Positions 24,068-34,553 of a stretch of 64,000 bases of DNA are shown in pieces. Source of the DNA: Falciphora oryzae (lineage: Eukaryota > Ascomycota > Sordariomycetes > Magnaporthales > Magnaporthaceae); contig JNVV01000006.1 of the NCBI GenBank assembly GCA_000733355.1, positions 540,556 to 604,555 on the forward strand, written 5' to 3'. The stretch's first letter is position 1. Each line of letters opens with the position of its first letter. The notes beneath the pieces were generated by a model. The model was not told where the DNA came from and made no database searches. It saw nothing but the letters and a program-made list of their open reading frames with translations. Made by a program: the position numbers and the translations under genes.

Positions 24068-25282
24068 TTATAAGGAAATAGAAGCTGCCTCGCCACCGTC
24101 CCCATGACTACGCCGCCCAGGAAGCAAGATGGAGGGAAAAGTCTGCAGGAAGGCTGAGGCCCCAGCTATCAGCGGTATAATTTGGCCCGTGCTTCCAAGC
24201 TCATTGATCCCCTCGACTCCGTTCCACGAGATGGCCGGCTCCACGATGAGCACAAAGAAGACCAATCCTAGGGTCTGGCCGGCCACGGAGACCGAGCGTG
24301 AGTGTTTGGGACGCGCGGAGCGGTCATGCCAAGCCTGCCGTGCTGTAGCCGTCTCCTCCTGTGCGATGCAGAACCAATGCATCACCTCGACAAACCTTTT
24401 CCCCCGCGTCTGAACCAGCGCATCCCACGACGCGTAGAGGACGCTGCATGTCGCTATGAATAACCCGATCGAAACGACTACCTGGCTAAAGGTCATGAAC
24501 CAGCCCAGCAGCTGGACGCGCCCAAAGAAGAATATGTTCGCTCCGCATGGAGGCTCGCCCTGAAACGAGATTGTGTCAGCAACTGGCAGGGCCTGGATAG
24601 GCGGGCTGGGAATCCAAGTGTGTTCATTGCCGGGCGGGAAGTCAAGCTGCGGAGCTAGGACAACGGACTAACAAAATGGAAGGGGGGTGTGGCAGTTTAG
24701 GCAGCCTGAGTACCACCTGCAGCTAGCAAGGGACTGGGGGGCGACGAATGTAATGGAGGTAATCGCTACACCACATCACACCACATCAGCGCCTGACCTA
24801 CAAGATGCTGTGCACCAACGAACCAGAACCAGACACCCACGGATAAGAACCCAATGTTGCAGACGGCCGACAAGAATGCAGATATCCTGGAAGGGTGCAC
24901 CTTGCCGGGTTCTGACAGGATTCTGGGCCCGTGGGAGGTCATGCCACCGCCGGTACCGAGCACCAGCGCGATGAAGAGGTCAACGTTGTACAGCTCTTCG
25001 GCCTCATTGTGAGTGCCGACCTTGAAGAGAACGGCGGCCAGCATCCCGAGCTGGAATACGTTGAGCGTCACCCAGACCTCAGGCTGCGGATAACCATGTC
25101 GTAAGTCAGCTTTCCCATTCCTTGAGTTTCCAAATAATAAATAGTCAACATACCACAAGCTCGGGGGCAAAATGGGACGCTATGATGAAGCCGGACCAGT
25201 GCAGATAGTTACCGGCTCGCACGCCCAGGCCGTACAAGTTATCATCCCCGTTTACGGCACACTCGGTCGCTCGGTCCGCCAT
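24068..25282 (-). CDS. Multi-pass membrane protein of unknown function (fungal orphan family)
   Basis: Three exons close in phase (25282-25154, 25083-24802, 24559-24068), giving 300 residues. The second intron is 242 bp, long for this window. The N-terminus is soluble and ends in LHWSGFIIASHFAPELV. About six hydrophobic helices follow, including VWVTLNVFQLGMLAAVLF, a GVWFWFVG motif, and VVVSIGLFIATCSVLYASW. A conserved-looking CGANIFFFGRV segment opens exon 3, and NELGSTGQIIPLIAGA precedes the last helix. I recognise the pattern from uncharacterised membrane proteins of many Pezizomycotina (short N-terminal HW motif, WFWF helix, STGQ-IPL loop), but no function is known to me. It diverges from the NLR gene with 541 bp between starts. 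Confidence 0.7.
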
Positions 25283-25823
25283 CGGAGAAGCATACGATAG
25301 AATTAGTATGCAGATAAAGGCTGCCTCGGGTCTGCCAGCAGATGAAGGATAGATAGGGTTATTTAGAGACCTTCTCGTGCTTTATAAGTAACAAACAGAT
25401 GTAAAGGGCCCTCCGGTGGTTTCAAAGGATGGACGGACGCGCAAGGGCCCCCAGGGGAGGGCTACCACATGGGCCATAAATATGCGTATCTCTGTTGGAC
25501 GCACCAAGCCATCACTAGGAGGCGACCATGGAAGATGACCAGCGCTAGGGACGCGCATATGTTTGGTGAGACAGGAGAGTATCACTAGACATTGATGTAT
25601 ATATACCTCTCCTCGACATCCGGGCGGGCTGGTCCGCAAAACGGGGCAATGCCCAATGAAGCTTGGGCATATCAAATGGCGTTGCTTTACCTCAAGGCTG
25701 CCTAACCATTCTTCTCGCATAGCCCTGCGCTTTCCCATACTACCCTCCCTTTCTCTTTTTGCAAGCCCACATATTTCCACATTTGAGAAACTCCGTGCTG
25801 CATGCGCAGAAGACGTCGGCTTA
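25283..25823. promoter_or_regulatory. Divergent promoter gap between membrane protein and NLR
   Basis: This 541-bp gap lies between two start codons and must hold both promoters. A TATATATA-like stretch lies near 25596-25604. The NLR frame is open upstream to 25656, so an earlier start inside this gap cannot be excluded. Confidence 0.35.
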
Positions 25824-28800
25824 ATGCATCCATATACCGAGGCGTGCTCGGCTTTGCCGATCCGCCTTACGCACCAGCCGGAACTCCGTCCCCGGGCCGA
25901 AACCGGTCCCTCGACACAGTCGTCTGCCACGCCGGTGACTCACAGCATCTTCGAGGAGCTCGCAGACGAGTACCGCGATAAGCTCAGCCGTGAAGACCTG
26001 GCAGCAGTACTTCGAATGCAGCCAGATTCCAAAGTCTTCCGGGCCGGCCTCGAGAGTGACGCTGATCTCGCGAAAAAGAACCCGTCACGGATGGACTCCA
26101 TCCTGAACGGTGTCGAGAGGTACTCCGCCGTCCTAGCCGTTATCGGACAAGCGTCTCCCGAACTTGCCGCGATGTTCTGGGGAAGTCTGGAGCTCATGCA
26201 AAAGGTGCGCAACGTTTTTGCTTTTGCTGTTGCCATCTGCGGTATACACAGAAGTATTATTATACTAACACGGCCGGTGCGCCTTGGTCAAAAAAACAAA
26301 AAAGAACAGAAATCAGCAGCAAGCAAGGATATCCAAAGCATCACACAGGCAATGCTCTACGAGATGTGCGAGCTGGCTCCTCACTTGGATAGATTGACCA
26401 GAGTGTTTGAGAATGAGAACTGGGAGCACCAGAAAGGACTTCAGCACTCGCTAGCGCAGATTTACCGCGCAATTCTAGACTTTTTAGTCAAAACTGAAAG
26501 CTGGATCAAGAGCTGTCCTACAGGTAGCCACATTACATTCCTCCTTCTCCTTGCTCACATGAATCCTCCTGGCTCAGCGATTCGAAATACGCAGGTCTTC
26601 TACGCCACGGGCCAAGGCCAGAGCCGGTAGAGCCCCGTCTCTGCCTCGACAGGCTCAGGCTTGCTAGGAAGAAGTTCGACCAGGAGCTACCCCTTGCAGA
26701 CCTGGAGCTGCACAAAGACTGGCAGCAGGAGGCTAGGGGCTGGCAACAGGATATTAGGGACTGGCAGCAGGACGTGCACAGTATCCTAGTGCAGAACTCG
26801 AGCCATAGCTCCCGGAAGAGTGGCCCGATGCCCTGCCGCATCATCCCATATGCTAACAACTCCCGCTTCACCGGCCGGAAGGACATTCTCGACAAGATGG
26901 AAAGGTCTCTCCTGCCGGGCGACGCGGGCCAGGTCAGGTTTGCGCTCTGTGGTATGGGCGGGGTAGGGAAGACGCAAATTGCGCTCAAGTTCATTCATGA
27001 CAACCTGGGGACATTCCCGGGTGTGTTCTGGTTCCTAGCCGATTCCAAGGCCAAGCTGAACCAGGGCTACGTCGAGGCAGCGAAGCAGGTTGGCATAGAA
27101 CCCCCCGACTCTACCCGCGACCAGGACGCGGTGGTGCGCTCGTTCAACGCCTGGCTAGACGGCACCGAGGCCAGATGGGCCATCGTGTTCGACAACGCCG
27201 ACGACCTCAAGATACTCGAGGACTACTGGCCATCGCCGGGCAGGGGAACCATAATCATAACGAGCCGAGACGCGGCATGGGCTCTCCAGGTCGACGCGAG
27301 CGCCCAGGTCCCCTGCATGAACCGTCAGGAGGGTCTGGACCTTTTCCTGTCGATACTGGAGCAGTCGCAGATGGGTGTTGAAGACATCGACATGGAAAAC
27401 ACCAACAAGCTGGGTAAGCTACTCGGTAAGCCTCCTGCGAGCCTAACTGACATCAACTAGTCTTGCTGATATCCTCAATGGCTGACTGCTGCCTGCAGGA
27501 TACCTCCCGCTCGCGATGGCCCAGGCGGCAAGCTTCATGGCAGAGGCTGAGTGCACGATCGAGGACTTCCTGGAGATCTACCACGAATCAATCAAAGAGA
27601 CCGAGACCTTCGCCGCGCTGAACCTCGACACGCAGAACCGCTTTTACGAGCATACTCTCGCCACTGTCTGGAAGGTCTCCCTAGAGAAGCTTTCGACAGA
27701 AGCGCGGACCCTGCTTGCCATCCTGTCATGTTTGGACCCCGACGGGATCCCCGAAACCATGATACGGAAAAGCGCGGCGAGCTCATCCAGCTTTAAATTC
27801 CTCGCGTCCACCATGTCCTATACCAAGGCGGTCAAGGAATTGCTCCGGGCGGGACTCATCTGGAAGAGAGCCGCGCAGCCAGCCGCGGCGGCCGGGGCAG
27901 CGGCAGAGAGGGACTCCAAGACCGTCAAGAGCGTGTCCCTTCACCGCCTGGTGCAGGAGATGATCTTCAACCAGCAGACGAGGCCCGAGCGAGATCTCAT
28001 CTTCGACAACGCGCTCGAGGTCTGCCTCGGCGCCTTCCCGCAGCCAACCAGGAGCAACTTCCGGCTCATGAACCGTTGGCCCGAATGCGAGCTCTCCCTC
28101 CAGCACCTGCTGGCGCTCCACGCCCGCTTCCTGGCCTCACCCGAGCTCAGCGTGAGCCCCAGGCTCGGCTACCTCTTCCTCCATGCCGGCCACTACCTCT
28201 ATGAGAGGCGGATGCCCGAGCTCGCGCTGCCGCTCTTGGAGACGGTGAATAGAGTCTCACAGGCCGTGGACGACTGGTACTTGAGGTTCAGGGTTCACAG
28301 CGTCTTCGGGTGCGTCTACTTCGACTGCTACCGCTGGACTGAGAGCGAGCATAACTTCCGCCAGGCGCTCGATATACAGCCCGCCAACGCCCCGCCCGAT
28401 GACATCCTCCTCGCCCACGGCCACCAAGACCTAGCCCTTCCGCTTTCAGCCCAAGGCAAGTACAAGGAGGCACTCGAGCTCCAAGCGAGGGCGCTCGAGG
28501 TCATCGACAAGAACGACAACGACTTCACCCGCCGCGACATGTCCTTCCACGTCAACCACAACATTGCGCGCACTAAGGAGGCTGCGGGGAGCCCGGCCGA
28601 GGCCTTGAGGCTGCACTTCCTCCAAGGTGACGAGTTCGGCAACGGCCTTCGGAGCGAGATGAGTGAGTCCGGTGCCGTCATCCTGTACGCCATCGGCAAT
28701 TGCCACCTCGGTGTCGGCAACCTGGACGAGGGTATCCATTACCATCGCCGCTCCCTCAAGATCCGGCGTCAGGTCTGCGGCGAGGAGAGCTACTTCTACG

Positions 28801-29114
28801 GCATCTCTTTACACAAGGTCGGCTGCCTCCTTGCCCAGACGGGGTCACTTCCGGGCGCCCTGGAATTCTTCGTGGCGGCCAAAGACATCTTCGAGAAGAC
28901 ACTGTACTCAGAGCGCGAGCTGAGCCGGACACTGTACCATCTCTCGAGGACAGAGGAGCGGTTGGAACACGAAAAGGATGCGAGGACGCATCTTGATGCC
29001 GCCTGGAAGCTAAGAGCAGGAGTAACAGGGGAGAAATTACCGGCTACACGCCAAACCCCCGGTACTGATGCGGATAGTGGGTTTGATAACCTTGTAATTT
29101 ACTTGCATGTATGA
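25824..29114 (+). CDS. NLR-type STAND protein: helical N-domain, NB-ARC, TPR repeats
   Basis: Fungal counterpart of NLR receptors; family members trigger regulated cell death in non-self recognition. Exons 25824-26204, 26310-26523, 26595-27425 and 27499-29114 close in phase, giving 1013 residues. The N-terminal 200 residues are helical and resemble the uncharacterised domain before many fungal NACHT/NB-ARC modules (ASPELAAMFWGSLELM). A linker holds a degenerate DWQQ-type heptad repeat (26713-26776). NB-ARC follows with Walker A GMGGVGKT, Walker B-like AIVFDNADD, sensor GTIIITSRD and GYLPLA. A winged-helix-like region and at least five TPR units follow, from about residue 700. The 105-bp first intron is a multiple of three, so retention would keep the frame. 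Both neighbours downstream and upstream in the block are enzymes with beta-lactamase fold or membrane proteins. The ligand is unknown. Confidence 0.85.
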
Positions 29115-29280
29115 CGAAGACTTCCGTGCTCTACCCCGTAGTCCGCCACAATTCGATCCGGTTCCAGCAAGGGTAGAGAAAAAAGGAAAGAAAAGAAAAA
29201 GAAAACCCCCAAGCAGACTTTGTGTGTTTTCGTTGATGATATTGGCAGAATGGTGGGGTTACAACATCAATGAGAATGAA

Positions 29281-31056
29281 CTAACGACAAGGCGTGCTAG
29301 CTCGGAGGCAAGCATCCACCGACTTGTGGAAGAACTCGCCCTCTGGCACTGACTTGTCGTGTCTCCATAGCAGCCCGGTAGCTTTTCCATCAGACGCCTT
29401 CTCCATGTTGAAGTCCAGCCGGTAGTATTCGTACGAGCGAACGTATTGCCCCCTTTTGACGGCCTCATCATAAGACATATTCCACACGAAGCTGTCGTGG
29501 TGATAATGGCGCAGCGAGTAGCACTCATCTTCCCTACCGAGGAACTTGAGGCACAGCTCAGCGTCCGATTTGCAGACGACCTCCAGGAACCAGTTGCTGA
29601 TGCGGTTGTAGTACCGGCCGACGTAGTGGTCAAGGGGCTGGGGTGTTGTCCCGCTGACCCGCTCGGCGGCCAGCTGGCGCTCCACATCGTCCATGCGGGC
29701 GATGCCAGCGTTGACGCTCTGACGTGTGAGGCCGAGGTAGTCCTGCTGAGGCGCTCCAGCGAAGATGGTATCGACAACCATCTGGCACACCCAGTCGGCG
29801 GCGTCGCAAAGGCCCAGCGAGTTCTGCATCACCACTACCGCAGTACCCGTCTCCGGCAGCAGACACAGCGCTGACGTCGTTCCGGGCATGTTGCCCCCGT
29901 GCCAGATGGCAAGCCTGCCCGGGTAAGCCCCGCCGAGCACCGGGAAGGGCTGCTGCTCCTGCTTCGCCTCCAATATCGGCTTGTTCCACCCAAAGTCCAA
30001 CGCGCCCGGAAGTTGCGTCCGGTTCCAACCGAGTGCGTATGTCTGTTCTAGCAGCGTGTTCACGCACCGCGGTACGTGTGGCGCGATGAGCATCGATGTC
30101 TGCTGTGTTAGAGGAGCCGCCACACTTGGCCGCCCAGACGTCTGCCCGGGTACACCAGGCTTGAAGGCCCCGCGGTTCCTAGGCCTGCTCAGGGCGTTCC
30201 AGACGCTTCCAATGTACGAAGTTGCCGGAGAAGCCTCCTCGCTACCGCTGCTCAGGCGGAGAGGCTCCATGGCGTCCAGGCACGCGGCGCTGTACTTGAG
30301 CATGTCTGCCGTCGAGGTCCTGACTCCTTGGCTGGCGAACATGAGCATGTCTCCGCTGGCGTTGCAAAACGGGAGCCGGCAGGGCGACCGATCTGAGAGG
30401 ATGTTGTAATGGGCAGCGATGTTGGTGTCAGCCTTTGGATGCGTCGTGAAGGTTCGGTCCATGCCCAGGGGTTCAAAGATGTGTTGTTGGAAGAAGTCGC
30501 CCAACGACTGGTCTGAGAGCTTCTCGAGGACCAGGCCGGCGATGTTGTAGCCGTGATTGTTGTACATGTACTTGGAGCGTACTGGGGTAACCTGGGGGAG
30601 ATAGTCGAAGGTCCTGATGGCCTCTTCCTTTGGGAGAAGAATCCTGTTGTTGGACTGGAGATAAAGAGCATCAGCCCAGGCCTTCCCGGTTCGGTGACAG
30701 AGGACATCCACGACCGTCAGCTTGGCCGCACATAGCTCGGTGTCTTTGGACATGGCTGTGAGGATGTCATGGACAGGCGTGTCCCAGGCCAGTTTGCCCT
30801 GGTCGACCAATTTGGCGACTGCCGTGGCAGTCATCGCCTTAGCCTTAGTCAACGAGGCGATATAGAAGAGGGTGTCCCTGTCGACTTTGAGACCAGCTTC
30901 CACGTCCCGGAGCCCGTGGTATACCTCGTGGACTACTTCATAGTTGTGAATTACAGCGACGGCGAGGCCTGGTACTCCTGTTTCGGAGCGAATAGCTTCG
31001 ATGAGAGGGTACAGTAAGGCCAATCTGCCAGAGACATTGGCGGAGGCTTGGGGCAT
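29281..31056 (-). CDS. Beta-lactamase-related serine hydrolase, paralogue B
   Basis: An intronless frame of 591 residues with ATG at 31056. The nucleophile motif SLTK is at residues 68-71 and the YxN motif (YNN) at 165-167; a WHGGNMPGT segment marks the far active-site edge. It has the same architecture as the hydrolase at 19182-20892 but is longer, with an insertion of about 60 residues between the two catalytic halves (after PLRLSSGSEEASP). Sequence identity between the two looks low, so they are old paralogues or separate acquisitions rather than a recent tandem. Its 3' end converges on the NLR with only 166 bp between stop codons. No signal peptide is seen. The substrate is unknown; relatives include LovD-type acyltransferases and lactam hydrolases. 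Confidence 0.82.
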   Translation of the reverse strand: MPQASANVSGRLALLYPLIEAIRSETGVPGLAVAVIHNYEVVHEVYHGLRDVEAGLKVDRDTLFYIASLTKAKAMTATAVAKLVDQGKLAWDTPVHDILTAMSKDTELCAAKLTVVDVLCHRTGKAWADALYLQSNNRILLPKEEAIRTFDYLPQVTPVRSKYMYNNHGYNIAGLVLEKLSDQSLGDFFQQHIFEPLGMDRTFTTHPKADTNIAAHYNILSDRSPCRLPFCNASGDMLMFASQGVRTSTADMLKYSAACLDAMEPLRLSSGSEEASPATSYIGSVWNALSRPRNRGAFKPGVPGQTSGRPSVAAPLTQQTSMLIAPHVPRCVNTLLEQTYALGWNRTQLPGALDFGWNKPILEAKQEQQPFPVLGGAYPGRLAIWHGGNMPGTTSALCLLPETGTAVVVMQNSLGLCDAADWVCQMVVDTIFAGAPQQDYLGLTRQSVNAGIARMDDVERQLAAERVSGTTPQPLDHYVGRYYNRISNWFLEVVCKSDAELCLKFLGREDECYSLRHYHHDSFVWNMSYDEAVKRGQYVRSYEYYRLDFNMEKASDGKATGLLWRHDKSVPEGEFFHKSVDACLRASTPCR

Positions 31057-31057
31057 A

Positions 31058-31131
31058 ATGGCACCGTTCGATTTCGATTAATAGAGGTGATGGCACCGTT
31101 CGACCTCGATCAATAAGATGATGGCACCCGA
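31058..31131. repeat. Direct repeat with transition differences
   Basis: A unit of about 30 bp beginning ATGGCACCGTTCGA occurs at 31058 and 31089, and its first eight bases again at 31124. The two full copies differ mostly by TTTCGATTAAT versus CCTCGATCAAT, that is C-to-T changes. Confidence 0.55.
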
Positions 31132-31322
31132 TTTGGCTGAACAATTGATTGTTTGATCAAACTGGCGATGGATCTCATGGTAGGACCAAGGCAGCACGGT
31201 TGGTCTCAGAAAATGCTCAGGATCTAACAGGTCCCAGCCGTGCTGGGTTGCGACTTCCCCGCGCCAGGGCGCAGGATCCAGGTGCGGGCGGGGGGATTTC
31301 TGCTGCGATTATTGAGAAGGTA

Positions 31323-31375
31323 GGTACCTAGGTAGGTAGGCAGGCAGGTAGGTGGTACCTACCTACCTAGGTACC
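31323..31375. repeat. Perfect 18-bp inverted repeat (hairpin), TAGG/CCTA-rich
   Basis: GGTACCTAGGTAGGTAGG at 31323-31340 is the exact reverse complement of 31358-31375, with a 17-base loop that is itself GGCAGG/GGTAGG-rich. It could form a strong hairpin in DNA or RNA. Confidence 0.7.
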
Positions 31376-31742
31376 CATGGAGCCCAAAAATGTCTGCAGT
31401 TCCGACGCCCCGACACTGCTGTTGACCGCTGGGAGCCGGCCGTCAAAGGAGCTTTGTTGATGGTGGGTACATATGTCCATCACCGGCTGTCTATTACGAC
31501 CCGCGTTCCTGCAGCGCGGTCTCTCAATATATCCGGAACATATGTCAATCACAGGAGTGACTTCCGATGTGCGCGCCGAGGAACAGGCATGTTGGCGCTT
31601 CCGGCCCCCAACCAAGCCGTAGCTATGGGCTCGGCGGGCGTGTTTATATATCTATTAAACAGCTGTAGCCGTGCAGCCTGTGTCTTCTTGACGGGTACAA
31701 CCTTCAAATCGCAAAATCGGCGGCGCGCTTGTGCTCGCGGCA

Positions 31743-33996
31743 ATGGGTGGTCCTAGCGAGTCCTGTTCCTCCGACGAAGTAGTCGACGTCCAGGCTGATG
31801 AGAGCCAGAAGACTACCACCCGTACCTCCGTGGCTGTAGCCCGCAGAGAAGATACCGCCGCCGTGCTCGCAGAATACGGATTAACAACCAAGCAAGACGG
31901 GACAGTCTGCTGGAGACCCAACAGTCCAGACCATCCGCGGAACTGGTCGACGGCGAGGAAGACGTTTGATACCACGATAATAATCCTGCTGGAATTTTAT
32001 ACGTGAGCATTCCGCTCCCGCCAAGAGAAATGGCTATCATTTTCCACTTGCTGACCACCCAAAAATGATGAGGAATAACACACGATGGCTGATGTCCTTG
32101 TCCGCAAAACGGTCATTAGCACCACAGGAGTCAGTCCGAGCCGCCAGGATTTCAATAACCGTGACAGAGGAAAGAAGGAGACAACATGCTGACCAACAAC
32201 TGTCTACACTGCCCCTAGGCCCCCGTAGCGGACCGCGCGGCCGCTGAGTACGGCTTTGGGCCAAGGCGGTCGCTCATCGCCTTCACCTTCATGTAAGCCA
32301 AGAACCTTGGCCTCCTAGCCTAAGCTCCAGACCGTTCCAAACTTCCCTCGACGAGGAAACAGTCTAGCGGCAAATCTTGCCACTAGAAGTCCGAGCTAGA
32401 AGTGTGATCGACAAGCCAGTCAAAACGAGCGCCACTGATGACATCAGCGATGATACACACCCACTCGCTGTCTGACCCAGTGAGGAAACGTCTGGCAATT
32501 CACTGACCGAGTGTCAGGGAAAAAAAAAGGTACCAATTAGGCCAAGCTATCGGCGGCTGCCTCATCCCGCCTTTCTCCGAGACCGTCGGGCGAAGATGGC
32601 CCTACCTGGCCTCGTGCGCGGGCTTCGGCCTCTTCTGCCTCGTTGTGGCGGCCGGTCCGGGCGACGCGCCGCCCGGGCCCGGCGCCGCGGCCGCCGTCTA
32701 TATCGGCCGGTTCGTGACGGGTTTGGCCTCGGCCGCGCCCAGCGTCGTGGTGGCCGGGAGCGTCGAGGACATGTTCAACGCGCGCCGGCGTGTCCGGATC
32801 GTCGTGCTGTGGAACGCCGGCACGACGGCGGGCCTGTGCTTCGTCCCCGTGTACGCCGCCTACATCTCGGCCGCCGCGGGCTGGCGCTGGGTTTTTCGCA
32901 GCGCCGCCGTCGTCACTGCCGTGCTGTTTGTGGCCCTGCTCTGGGTCTGGGAGAGTCGGCCGAGCATGTGAGACAACGATTCCAACCTGGTTCTTTTGTA
33001 TAAATGTACTCCCCAAGTGTCAAGCTTGGCTAACTTGCGTATAATGCCTGCTGGAAGACTGTTGGGACGCAAAATCCGCCGGCTGGAAAAGGAAAGGGGA
33101 ATCCGCAACCTGAACCGGTCCAACCCGGGCTCTACCCCTGACAGCAAAGCGCTCCTCGAGGCCGTCGTGGTCAGGCCGGTGCGCATCCTACTAACGGAGC
33201 CGCTGGTGGTAATGGTCGCCATAATCTCGGCCGTCTCATGGGGCATCATCTACCTCTTCGCCGAGTGTTTGCTGGACATCTACATGACCATGGCCCTGAG
33301 CGAGACGGAGGCATCGTTGCCGTTTCTCGCCATTGCTGTTGGCGTTTTGTTTACATTCTTCCCGCGCTTGTGGGATATGAGCGTCGTCAAGGTCAGACGG
33401 TGCAGAGGGGAGCACATCGAGCCGTACGCTTGTCCTGCAAAGCCCCTGAGCCCCTTGATTTTGGCGTTTCCTCGCTCTTCGAGCAAACATACTAGACGTC
33501 AGTTACGCAAAGCTAACAAGAGAACGACTTGGAACAATATAGTGAGGACAAGATAATGGGCTTCACCATCGCGGCACCAGCCCTGACCATCGGCCTGGCC
33601 TGGTTCTCGTGGACGATCCCACCGCTGGTCCAGGGCCCGCACTGGGCGGCGCCGACGGCGGCGCTGGTGCTCGTCGGGTTCACCATCAACGAGCTGGCGT
33701 ACACGCTGAGCGCGTACCTCTCGGACGCGTACCTGCTGTACAGCGCCTCGGCCTTTGCGGGGCTCGCCTTCGTCCGCGCCATAGTTTCGGGCTTGATGCC
33801 GCTAGCCGCGCACGAGCTGTACGGCCCGCGCGGGTCCGGGGCCAACGTGGCCGAGTCGATACTGGCGGCCTTTTCGGCGCTCTTCCGCGTCGCCCCGTGG
33901 GTCTTCATCCGCTTCGGCAGGCGGCTACGGCAGCGCAGCCCGTTTGCGTGCTACAGCCTGGAGACTCACCGACAGATCCAAATCGAAGAGGATTGA
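31743..33996 (+). CDS. DHA1-type MFS transporter (polyamine/multidrug group), probably non-functional splicing
   Basis: Major facilitator with the N-terminal fungal DHA1 signature (WRPNSPDHPRNWS), then YTTVISTTG-type helix 1, helix 2, QAIGG...GRRWPY, a full central region, and ESRPSM-type loop, followed by the C-terminal half ending at 33996. Recognisable exons: 31743-32002, about 32108-32129, 32219-32292, from about 32536 to 32967, 33058-33391 and 33523-33996. The later introns (32968-33057, 33392-33522) are normal. The 22-bp second exon and the fourth exon both lack AG before the in-frame start (GCAA at 32104-32107; CCA at 32533-32535), although the encoded residues (TVISTTG, LGQAIGG) are conserved. 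Those acceptors appear mutated, so the gene may be a recent pseudogene or use unusual splicing. Confidence 0.65.
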
Positions 33997-34553
33997 CGAA
34001 GCCTGCTTAGCTAGGAGGCGTGACATTGGCACTGGATTGTGTTGTGAGGCCCCGAGGCGGTGGGGTTGTGGGAGAGCCAATGTCAGAAGACAAGACAAAA
34101 AGGGGGACGTCTCCTCGAGAGACGGAAAACTGGAATCAAGAAGGGAAGTAAAACGCCAGTTCGCCCCAGACAAGCAGATAGAAACACATAAATACAAGAG
34201 ATACCGGCGTCATAACCTCAAGCTGGGAATCTGCATCACAAAGGAAATCAGTTTACACGTTGTACATGCTCGCGGCTTTGCCGTCAGCCCAGTGCCCCAT
34301 CCCTGATCGAGGCAGGGAGAGGGATACAGAAGCGACGGCAGAAACAAGAAAGACGAGGCCAGCAGCGCAAGAACCTGCAAAGCCCGAAGGACAAAGGATC
34401 CGCCATAACCAACACTACCCGGGAAATCATTTTAGCCTCCCCAAAGCGATTGCCCCAAACGTCGGCTCTGATATTTCTCCGAGTTGTCCAAGGTCGAGCC
34501 AGCGTTTGAACTGGTGTCTGTATAGGCGTAAAGGTGCGCGCTCGCTTGCTGCC
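33997..34553. other. Convergent 3' intergenic
   Basis: This 557-bp gap lies between the ends of the MFS gene and PEX11. No gene or repeat of note. Confidence 0.5.

Larger units (their letters stand above)
31057..31742. other. Divergent intergenic region rich in short repeats
   Basis: This 686-bp gap lies between the hydrolase and the MFS gene. It contains a direct repeat with C/T differences (31058-31131) and a perfect 18-bp hairpin (31323-31375). No gene is seen. Confidence 0.5.
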
